Source: an uncultured Terriglobales bacterium
Lineage (GTDB): Bacteria; Acidobacteriota; Terriglobia; Terriglobales; Acidobacteriaceae
DNA length: 13,672 nt
Assembly (NCBI GenBank): GCA_955652845.1
Contig: CATPBY010000402.1
Location: 1-13,672, forward strand
Reading direction: 5' to 3'
Shown piece by piece: positions 7,206-13,112 of this stretch (position 1 is its first letter; every line of letters begins with the position of its first letter). The notes beneath the pieces are model-generated. The model was not told the origin of the DNA. It saw only the letters and a list, made by a program, of their open reading frames with translations, and searched no databases. The position numbers were made by a program, and so were the translations under genes.

Positions 7206-7736
7206 CTATTGCAGCAGTGTGTAACCGGCGCATGTAGCACGGACAGTTGTCGGTGGGGCGTTACCAACTGCGGTAAAGCGGATTACGCCATCTTCCTGCG
7301 AGCAGAACCCCCGCACACCCGTTACGTTAAATGCCGCCGGCGAGCTGCCCACGACATAGCCCGTATTAATGGCGCCGAAGCCCACAAACGGAGCATAAGC
7401 ATAGTAGTAGCCGCTCTTGGGAGTGGCAACGGCAGTAGCAGCTGCTAGAGCAAAATCAATCAAGCAAGAATTGGCCTGCACTGGACCACCTGGAGGGCAG
7501 CCAGCAGCCGTCGGCGGGCCCAGGGCCGCGATTGCGGCGGAGTAGCCAACGGTTGGATATCCGGTCTGGTAGGTGACCTCCGCAGTGTTAATGGTACGTA
7601 TAGAACTGACCGAAGATGCTTCGTTGGCTGCGATACGCGCGCGCAGCAAGTTCGGAATGGCAATCGCGGCGATGATAAGAATAATCGCCACCACGATGAG
7701 CAACTCAATCAGGGAAAACCCCTTTTGTTTCCGCAT
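7206..7736 (-). CDS. Type IV pilin-like protein (prepilin)
   Basis: A 176-residue prepilin. MRKQKG|FSLIELLIVVAIILI is the class III signal: a short basic leader ending in Gly6, prepilin-peptidase cleavage before Phe7, Glu at mature position 5, and a hydrophobic helix running to about residue 35 through AIPNLLRARIAANEA. The amphipathic continuation SSVSSIRTINTAEVTY is typical of short pilins in Acidobacteriota and deltaproteobacteria. The C-terminal region has FCSQEDGVIRFTAVG and four cysteines (80, 91, 145, 169) that could form two disulfides. The protein may be a major or minor pilin or a type II secretion pseudopilin; no assembly genes are nearby to decide. The frame is open for a further 131 codons upstream, but those codons look non-coding and the prepilin leader fixes the start at 7736, with GGGAAAG ahead of it. 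Confidence 0.9.
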   Translation of the reverse strand: MRKQKGFSLIELLIVVAIILIIAAIAIPNLLRARIAANEASSVSSIRTINTAEVTYQTGYPTVGYSAAIAALGPPTAAGCPPGGPVQANSCLIDFALAAATAVATPKSGYYYAYAPFVGFGAINTGYVVGSSPAAFNVTGVRGFCSQEDGVIRFTAVGNAPPTTVRATCAGYTLLQ

Positions 7737-7885
7737 TGTTCTTTCCCGTCTCCGTTTGATCGAATGGATCTCGCAGTTGGATCTTATCAGCAAGCGAGCG
7801 ACCACACAGTCTTTGCTACCGTGGGGAGTGTAAACAGGGGTCAAGAACTGTCGTTGCGCCAGATGGCAATCTAAAAGGCTCCCCG

Positions 7886-7916
7886 AAAACCAGAGTGATC
7901 GGCTCCGTAACTCTGG
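7886..7916 (-). terminator. Hairpin followed by T tract in the pilin upstream region
   Basis: On the minus strand CCAGAGT (7916-7910) and ACTCTGG (7896-7890) form a perfect 7-bp stem with a 13-nt loop, directly followed by TTTTC. It has the form of a weak intrinsic terminator. It lies about 150 bp before the pilin ATG and about 400 bp after the stop of the 85-residue gene on the same strand, so it could end that transcript or act as an attenuator in a long pilin leader. Confidence 0.35.
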
Positions 7917-8212
7917 ATCATGACAAATTCCGTCACTTCCGGCCCAAATCGTGTCCATGACTGCAAGAAACTGACATGGATGACAAACACCGGCCATCTT
8001 GCAATGCCGTGTCGAATCACACGCGGGATTCAGTTCCATTTGCCCCAGGGGAGAACAGCTCCCGTCCAAGCTCCGACTTCGCCCCTTGCGAAGCCGCAGA
8101 TGTCGATTATTGGTCCCGACCGTTTCCAAACGAGAATATTTGAATTTTTGCGTTGTATCTTGAGGGAGTTGATAGAGTGGTCTAATTTTTGCACGCAGTG
8201 GCTTCAGGCAAC

Positions 8213-8252
8213 CCGAAGTCTGATGCTCTATCCAGTTGAGCTACGGGCCGCG
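8213..8252 (-). pseudogene. Remnant 5' half of tRNA-Arg(UCG)
   Basis: This block is identical over 32 bp (8213-8244) to 7029-7060 of the intact tRNA-Arg. After one missing G in the acceptor stem it continues to match through CCGCG (8248-8252 with 7065-7069). It therefore keeps the 5' acceptor strand, the D arm and the anticodon arm up to about tRNA nucleotide 38, in the same orientation. The sequence beyond the anticodon loop does not continue as a tRNA, so it cannot be functional. It forms a direct repeat with the real gene, bracketing the pilin gene. Confidence 0.9.
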
Positions 8253-8321
8253 CTGTGAAGCTCTAGCACGCTTTGCGGAATGAGAATAGAACCTGTAATG
8301 GAGGAAGGCGGAAATCGTTGC

Positions 8322-8579
8322 TTACTGGATGCGGAAGCGTTCGTTCATTAACCGCTGCAGACGCGGCCGATAGAGAATGTCGTAGGCGAATTCCTTGTCA
8401 GGAAACATGGCGAGCGCAGCTCGTTTAGCGCCCGCAACCAACTCGGAGGCTTCTTCGACGGTAAGGTTCGGGTCCTGGCCGATTACCGACATGACCATGC
8501 TGATCATGATCTGCAAGCGGCGTATCTTCTTCCCTTCCTGTTCCTTTTCATATTGCTCTAAGCCATCCCGATTTCCCAT
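8322..8579 (-). CDS. Small conserved-looking protein of unknown function
   Basis: An 85-residue soluble, mostly helical protein with no signal peptide. The N-terminal 20 residues are highly charged (EQYEKEQEGKKIRR). They are followed by a hydrophobic helix (LQIMISMVMSVI), then a segment TVEEASELVAGAKRAALAMFPDKE and a C-terminus YRPRLQRLMNERFRIQ. I recognise no catalytic motif, though the composition and codon use look like those of a real gene. The ATG at 8579 has a run of Gs (GGGGG) 4 nt upstream as a possible ribosome binding site. A perfect odd palindrome CATCTA-CTT-TAGATG (8628-8642) lies about 50 bp ahead of the start and may be an operator. It could be a lineage-specific protein; its role is unknown. 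Confidence 0.65.
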   Translation of the reverse strand: MGNRDGLEQYEKEQEGKKIRRLQIMISMVMSVIGQDPNLTVEEASELVAGAKRAALAMFPDKEFAYDILYRPRLQRLMNERFRIQ

Positions 8580-8712
8580 TGAACCCCCAGATCAGCCCCT
8601 GTGTCATCGACGCTCTAGCGCGGCCTGCATCTACTTTAGATGAGCCCCTATCTTCCGGCGTTGCGCTCACAGCTAACTTCATTCTCCCCGGATTACCGTC
8701 CCCAGACAAATG

Positions 8713-8781
8713 CCTGCTGGTGCGAGACTTCGGTTACCATCGAACTCGGAGTTAGAATATCCAGCAGGGCATGCCCCTGCT
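8713..8781 (+). promoter_or_regulatory. Leader with mutually exclusive hairpins before the DUF2007 gene
   Basis: CCTGCTGG (8713-8720) is perfectly complementary to CCAGCAGG (8761-8768). The same central block can instead pair downstream, AGCAGGG (8763-8769) with CCCTGCT (8775-8781), closing a 5-nt loop. Only one of the two stems can form. A possible promoter, TTCGGT (8729-8734) with an 18-bp spacer to TAGAAT (8753-8758), lies inside the first repeat. If transcription instead starts further upstream, the arrangement would act as an RNA switch. The GGAG for the gene follows at 8801. Confidence 0.3.
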
Positions 8782-8809
8782 CGTCGCAGCAGCCCTGATC
8801 GGAGAAGTC

Positions 8810-9139
8810 ATGGAAAACAATCCTCGTTCTGCATCCGCAGCCAAAAGCACACCGAACCCCAACGAGAAACTTGTGCGGGTCTTCGATACCGAACAGGAGT
8901 CCGAGGCCCTGGTCGTACGTGGCCTGCTGGATTCCGCCGGCATCGACGCCGATTTGACCTCGCTCGATGCGCAGCAGGAGATCCTCCCCGGAGTTGGCGG
9001 CATGGTTATTCTGGTGCGGGAAGAAGATGCCAATGAAGCCCGCCGCGTGATCAGGGAATACCGGCAGGCGCCAGGTGACGAGACCGCGGAGGTAGATATC
9101 AGCGGTGTGGATCGGGGCGAGGATCCAACTGTGGGGTGA
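8810..9139 (+). CDS. DUF2007-type small signal-transducing-like protein
   Basis: A 109-residue cytosolic protein. After a disordered N-terminus, residues 21-86 form a single ferredoxin-like alpha/beta unit: LVRVFDTEQESEALVVRGLL, then DSAGIDADLTS, then GGMVILVREEDANEARRVI. This is the DUF2007 pattern, described as putative prokaryotic signal transducing proteins, in which a strand and helix are followed by a 'level of the site' strand and a V-P/R-E-D-A helix. No function is established. The ATG at 8810 is preceded by GGAG at 8801-8804; an upstream in-frame ATG (8771) lies in a hairpin loop and would add an unlikely hydrophobic tail. The 3' end overlaps the convergent comEC fragment by 41 bp. 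The acidic tail (residues 90-109) lies in that overlap. Confidence 0.75.
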   Translation: MENNPRSASAAKSTPNPNEKLVRVFDTEQESEALVVRGLLDSAGIDADLTSLDAQQEILPGVGGMVILVREEDANEARRVIREYRQAPGDETAEVDISGVDRGEDPTVG

Positions 9140-10211
9140 CGTTCTGGCCGTCAAGATAGAACGTGATCGCTCCGTTGAGATCGGTACGATAAGTAGCCAC
9201 ATGCGAATTCTGCAAACGAGTCAGCACCTCGGGCCGGGGATGACCGTAGGTATTGCGCATCCCCACCGAGATAACCGCGAACTTGGGATGAACCTTGGCC
9301 AGCAACTCCGGAATGGTTGAGGTGGCACTGCCGTGGTGCCCAACTTTCAATAAATCGGCTTGCGGATCTTCCAGCGCAATCCGCCGCTCAGTCGACCGTT
9401 CAGCGTCGCCTTCCAGCAGGGCAGAGGTTCTTCCATAAGTTATCTTCATCACCAAGGACTCGTCGTTGGGACGAGAGATGCGCCCCTCGAAACCAGCCAC
9501 GGGCGCCAGTATGCGCACGTCGGCCCCACCAACGTCAAGGTGATCTCCCTCGTGGTGCCGTACCACGGGAATTCCCAAAGCTTTGGCCTCCCGCACCAGT
9601 TCCTGCAATTCCGGCGAAGGCGAATCTACTCCCAACCAAAATTCGCGGGGGCGAAAATTTGCCAGCATGGCTCCGATTCCCCCCATGTGATCTGCGTGAG
9701 CGTGAGTGAGCGCGACCACATCCAGACGGGAAATCCCACGCCACCACAAATAGGAGGACACTACGTCTTCTCCGATATCCAATTCCGAATGCGCCCAATG
9801 CGGTAGTCCTCCGGCATCTACCAGCAAGGTGTGACCCTGGGGAGAGACCAGAAGAATCGAATCGCCCTGACCTACATCAATCGCGGTGAACTCGAGCACG
9901 CCGGCCCGCGTCCGCGGATGCGGTGGAATCACGCAAATCCAGAAAGCACTCACGGCCAGCGCCGCCAACCCCGCTCCCGCCAGCAGCGAACGGCGGCGTG
10001 CCAGCAGCATTGCCAGCGCCAGCGCTATTGCGGTGGCGACAATTATCTCGGTGGCGGGCGTAGGCACGCGGACATCGGCAATCCGCAGGCTTCCCAGCCA
10101 GCGAACACTGCCGGCGATTCCTTCCAGGGCGGCTCCTGCAATCAGAGCTGGTATTCTCGCCACAATGGGCGAAACGTAACCCAGAAGGACTGCCAAGATT
10201 GCTGTCGGCAT
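9099..10211 (-). CDS. comEC: ComEC C-terminal half: membrane helices plus metallo-beta-lactamase domain (split gene)
   Basis: This is the downstream half of the DNA-uptake channel protein ComEC/Rec2, 370 residues from the first in-frame ATG. Hydrophobic helices occupy roughly residues 1-35 and 55-95. The metallo-beta-lactamase domain follows, with DVGQGDS (112-118), the metal motif HAHADH (170-175), PNDESLVM (248-255), LLEGD (265-269), KVGHHGS (289-295) and YGHPRPEVL (322-330). All expected metal ligands are present. The reading frame is open upstream into SPLTEIL, which continues smoothly from the N-terminal half if one base is restored at 10228-10229. There is no good ribosome binding site at the ATG, so independent translation is doubtful. 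If intact, the protein would import single-stranded DNA through the inner membrane during transformation, with this domain as a likely nuclease. Confidence 0.88.
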   Translation of the reverse strand: MPTAILAVLLGYVSPIVARIPALIAGAALEGIAGSVRWLGSLRIADVRVPTPATEIIVATAIALALAMLLARRRSLLAGAGLAALAVSAFWICVIPPHPRTRAGVLEFTAIDVGQGDSILLVSPQGHTLLVDAGGLPHWAHSELDIGEDVVSSYLWWRGISRLDVVALTHAHADHMGGIGAMLANFRPREFWLGVDSPSPELQELVREAKALGIPVVRHHEGDHLDVGGADVRILAPVAGFEGRISRPNDESLVMKITYGRTSALLEGDAERSTERRIALEDPQADLLKVGHHGSATSTIPELLAKVHPKFAVISVGMRNTYGHPRPEVLTRLQNSHVATYRTDLNGAITFYLDGQNVTPQLDPRPDPHR

Positions 10212-10222
10212 GAGTATTTCGG

Positions 10223-11719
10223 TTAGAGGACTACCATCATGTTGGCCGGCATCCCGATCACGGTGGCGCGATGAAAGTAATAAGCCATGGGAAGCGCCAG
10301 CCCCACCTGCATAATGGCCGAGATTACGATCAGCTGACTAGCGCCCAGCAGCGTGCGCATGGCGCCATTGAGCGCCGGCAGGGGAACGCGGCGCCCGAGA
10401 AAACGCTCCAGTCGCTTGCTGACCATTCTCAGATCAAGGCGAAACTGCGCCACTTTGGGCGGGAGCGAGAACTCGTAGCCCTCGGAATCAAGGTTACGCA
10501 AGCCGCGGGAATATGGCTGGATGGTACGCTCGATCAATGGCAAACCTACCGCCGCCACCAGCCATACGCACAGGAACGTGAGTTGAAAACTGGCGCCAAA
10601 CAGCACTTTGGGATCGAAGATCATTAGCCCTAAGGCTGCGGCTCCAATCGCGTTGAGCATCGATTTTTCGCGGTAAAGCAGGCGCGCTCCCAGGTAAACA
10701 GCCAGCATCAGGGTAGCGCGCCACACCGGAGAGCCCAGGGCGGTTAACAACGCGTATGCCGCCATAAACAAAAGAGTGATCGAGGCAGCAACAAGATCGG
10801 ATATCGGAAGCCGTCGCAGTATCCAGAACATCACCAGCGCCAGAATGCTGACATTCATTCCCGAAACCACCAGTACGTGGTAAGTTCCCGAACGTTGGAA
10901 ATTGACTCGCGTGGGGCGACTGATCATGCGTTCATCGCCGATGACCATGGCATCCATGAGACTGGCCTCCCGCGCAGGCCATAGAGCATGAACCTTCTCG
11001 ATGATGCTTCGATGAATGCGGGTACGCCACAACTCAGCGCGATTGCCGGCAAACCCGGGCAGCAGTTCTACGCCCTCGGCTTTCGTGGACGCCACAGCGA
11101 CGATCCCGTTTGCCGCCAGATATCCCTGATAGTCGAAGGCTCCGGGATTGTGGAAATTTCGCGGCGGATTAAGTTTCGCCAGAAATCGCAGCCGCTCGCC
11201 GTAGCGGAACATGTGTATCGGAATTATGGTCGCTGCCTCATCGCCCGTCTGTTTACCGTACAAGCTGACTCGCAGTCCGGAGCGAACTCGAACCGTCTCG
11301 CCCTTCGCAGTGATTTCTTCCGATTCAAGATCCAGCCGCTGCCGGTTACCGCCAGATTCCTCCGCACGCAGGTCCCCCTCCCCAGTGACATGAGCTGTCA
11401 GCAAGACCTCCTGTCCGTCTGCAAATTGCAGCAACCCTGAACTGTTGAGACCGCTTGGGGTGCGCACTTGAATCATCAGTGCGCCCGCGATGAACAGTAT
11501 TCCTAAGCCCAACGCGAATGCTGTTCGGGTTCTGCGACGAGCAAGGTACATTCCTGATGCGGCAAAGACGACCTGCGCCACCAGCCACCAGAGCGGCGGC
11601 CGCCACACGTACATGCCCACTGAAAGTCCGGCGGCAAACGCCAGGGCGGCCCACAGCAGCGGCTGTCGCCCAGCCGGCTGCTGCGGCGCGGGAGGATGCC
11701 CACCATGCAGTTGATTCAT
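10223..11719 (-). CDS. comEC: ComEC N-terminal half: OB-like and competence channel domain (frameshifted)
   Basis: The upstream half of ComEC, 498 residues before a premature TAA. Three hydrophobic segments near the N-terminus (20-85) precede the DUF4131/OB-like domain (about 95-220), which ends with NPGAFDYQGYLAANGI (191-206). The competence domain begins at GDERMISRPTRVNFQRSGTYH (261-281) and continues with VSGMNVSILAL, RATLMLAVYLGARLL and GASFQLTFLCVWLVA. A charged stretch of about 50 residues (400-450) forms a soluble loop. The end, HRATVIGMPANMMVV, is where family members read on as VVP-L. Here it gives VVL and stop. The gene starts 20 bp after rlmD, so it is probably co-transcribed with it, although no clear Shine-Dalgarno precedes the ATG at 11719. 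As it stands, both halves would be incomplete. Confidence 0.9.
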   Translation of the reverse strand: MNQLHGGHPPAPQQPAGRQPLLWAALAFAAGLSVGMYVWRPPLWWLVAQVVFAASGMYLARRRTRTAFALGLGILFIAGALMIQVRTPSGLNSSGLLQFADGQEVLLTAHVTGEGDLRAEESGGNRQRLDLESEEITAKGETVRVRSGLRVSLYGKQTGDEAATIIPIHMFRYGERLRFLAKLNPPRNFHNPGAFDYQGYLAANGIVAVASTKAEGVELLPGFAGNRAELWRTRIHRSIIEKVHALWPAREASLMDAMVIGDERMISRPTRVNFQRSGTYHVLVVSGMNVSILALVMFWILRRLPISDLVAASITLLFMAAYALLTALGSPVWRATLMLAVYLGARLLYREKSMLNAIGAAALGLMIFDPKVLFGASFQLTFLCVWLVAAVGLPLIERTIQPYSRGLRNLDSEGYEFSLPPKVAQFRLDLRMVSKRLERFLGRRVPLPALNGAMRTLLGASQLIVISAIMQVGLALPMAYYFHRATVIGMPANMMVVL

Positions 11720-11739
11720 CGCTACACAAATCAGGAAGG

Positions 11740-13029
11740 CTATCGAACTAGATGAAACACGCTTTCCAAATGGTAGGTCTGGGGAAACAGATCCACCAGA
11801 TGTGCCTGCTCCACCCGATATCCGGATTTAAGCAGGCCACCCAGATCACGGGAGAGGGTCGCCGGATCACACGACACATATGTGATGCGCGGCGCTCCTA
11901 ACGTCACCAGGCATTGGACTACGCTTGCCGCCAATCCACTTCGCGGTGGATCAACCACCACAAGATCGGGATGCAACTTTCCCATAACATTTTTCAAATA
12001 CTGTTCTGTCGTGGCGCGAATCGCCTTCATGTTCGCGGGCGAATTGTATAGCAGATCGGCATACGAAGTCGGTGACGACTCAACCGCAATGACCCGTTCA
12101 AATTCCCGATTCAGAACTGAAGAAAAAAATCCTACTCCGGCATACAGATCGAGGGCTGTTCCTCTGACGTCGGATGTCGTGACGATTCCCACCAGCTCGT
12201 CGGTCAAATAGCGGTTGACCTGGAAAAAAGAACCCGCGCTTACGCGATAAGACGCGCGCTCCGTTTGGTAGGCAAACTCTGCGGCCCCGCGCAATGCGAG
12301 CCGTTCCGGCTCACTGTTGGCCAAACGCTGACGATCTTTGAGCGCGACTACTCCTGCGACTTCGGGCAGCATTTTATGCAGTTCGTCTGCAGTCCGCTGG
12401 GCAGTCGTTGGCGATGCAGCACCATAGACTTTGATCAAGAGTTGTGAATCGTCCGCATTGACGAAGAATTCGATCTCTTGAATTGCATCCTTTAACTCCC
12501 TCTCACGCCCCATCTGCCAGAGCGCCGCAATGGCGCGGTTGATCAGCGGAGAACTTATGGGGCACTCTTGCACCGCCAGCAGTTGGTGCGAGTTGTATTT
12601 GTAATATCCCAGTGCGAACTCCGGCGTCGTCTGAACCCTCAGCCGGGTGCGGTTACGATAATTCCACGGGGGCGATGGATGGATTTTGAGTTCGGTGCCG
12701 AGCTCCAGCTTGGCAATACGACGAAGGTTTTCTTTCAGGATGTCGGCTTTGATCTTAAGCTGATGCTCGTAATCGATATGTTGGTAGTGGCAGCCGCCAC
12801 AGCGCTGGAAATATGGGCAGCCGGGTTCGATGCGGTGGGGAGAGGCCTCCACCACACGTTCTGCACGCCCGCGCGCGAACCCCGGCTTCTGTTCGAGCAG
12901 AGTCGCTTCCACCGTTTCGCCGTCGAGAACGAAGGGCAAGAACATCGCCTTGCCGCGCCCGCGCTGGTCGGCGGGCAAACGGGCCAGGCCATCGCCGCCG
13001 TAAATTAATTTTTCAATTGTGGCTTGCAA
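11740..13029 (-). CDS. rlmD: 23S rRNA (uracil-C5)-methyltransferase, TRAM/Fe-S type
   Basis: This protein uses SAM to convert a specific 23S rRNA uridine to m5U. It has an N-terminal TRAM domain (about 1-60), then the four iron-sulfur cysteines: C71, C77 and C80 (CPYFQRCGGC) and C156 (QECPIS). The methyltransferase domain has SFFQVN (267-272), the SAM motif DLYAGVGFFS (294-303), DPPRSG (360-365), SCDPATLSRDL with nucleophile C387, and HLESV with the likely base E422. TRAM plus Fe-S fits RlmD (or dual-specificity RlmCD) rather than TrmA or RlmC. A TTG at 13077 is also in frame, but its 16 extra residues are translated from a structured repeat. I chose the TTG at 13029, which has GGAG 4 nt upstream and starts at the conserved ATIEKLIYGGDGLAR. 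It is preceded by an unknown gene and followed 20 bp later by comEC. Confidence 0.9.
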   Translation of the reverse strand: MQATIEKLIYGGDGLARLPADQRGRGKAMFLPFVLDGETVEATLLEQKPGFARGRAERVVEASPHRIEPGCPYFQRCGGCHYQHIDYEHQLKIKADILKENLRRIAKLELGTELKIHPSPPWNYRNRTRLRVQTTPEFALGYYKYNSHQLLAVQECPISSPLINRAIAALWQMGRERELKDAIQEIEFFVNADDSQLLIKVYGAASPTTAQRTADELHKMLPEVAGVVALKDRQRLANSEPERLALRGAAEFAYQTERASYRVSAGSFFQVNRYLTDELVGIVTTSDVRGTALDLYAGVGFFSSVLNREFERVIAVESSPTSYADLLYNSPANMKAIRATTEQYLKNVMGKLHPDLVVVDPPRSGLAASVVQCLVTLGAPRITYVSCDPATLSRDLGGLLKSGYRVEQAHLVDLFPQTYHLESVFHLVR

Positions 13030-13044
13030 GAATCTCCAGATGCG

Positions 13045-13110
13045 GGCGCGGGCGTCTCGTCCGTGTGCGACGCACAAGGGCAGACTGAAGAAACCGCGCG
13101 AGACGTCCCT
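13045..13110. repeat. REP-like structured intergenic element
   Basis: The arms GGG-CGTCTCG (13050-13059) and CGAGACG-T-CCC (13099-13109) form an inverted repeat with a single-base bulge. Between them TGTGC-GAC-GCACA (13064-13076) makes a small perfect hairpin. The minus-strand translation of one arm reads AHGRDARAR, a peptide pattern I associate with mis-translated dispersed repeats in several bacterial genomes. Only one copy is visible here, so its dispersed nature is inferred. Confidence 0.45.
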
Positions 13111-13112
13111 GC

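Larger units (their letters stand above)
7737..8321. other. Gene-free stretch upstream of the pilin gene
   Basis: About 585 bp without a credible gene. It contains the pilin leader, a hairpin with T tract (7886-7916) and a 5' tRNA-Arg remnant (8213-8252). I looked for a sigma54 site of the kind that often drives pilin genes and did not find a good one. A TTGACC on the minus strand at 7844-7839 has no convincing -10 at 16-18 bp. A small inverted repeat TCCATG/CATGGA (7954-7959 with 7975-7980) is also present. Confidence 0.6.

Noticed and set aside
7839..7990. Sigma54 or sigma70 promoter for the pilin gene
   Set aside because: No GG-N10-GC element with correct flanks was found, and the TTGACC at 7844-7839 lacks a -10 at an acceptable distance.
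7737..8129. Open frame extending the pilin gene 131 codons upstream
   Set aside because: The translation is rich in Cys, His and Arg with no domain, and a prepilin leader must be at the N-terminus; the start at 7736 is fixed by the Gly-Phe cleavage motif.
6990..8252. Complete integrative element between the tRNA copies
   Set aside because: The interval is only about 1.2 kb and holds no integrase, excisionase or replication gene, so only a remnant could be argued.
7920..8258. 112-codon plus-strand open frame
   Set aside because: Its 3' end runs through the tRNA remnant, it shows no domain, and it has no ribosome binding site.
10222..10235. Programmed ribosomal frameshift in comEC
   Set aside because: A -1 shift would be required, but the site (GTC CTC TAA) is not a slippery heptamer and would give VVLL rather than the conserved VVPL; a deleted base explains the data better.
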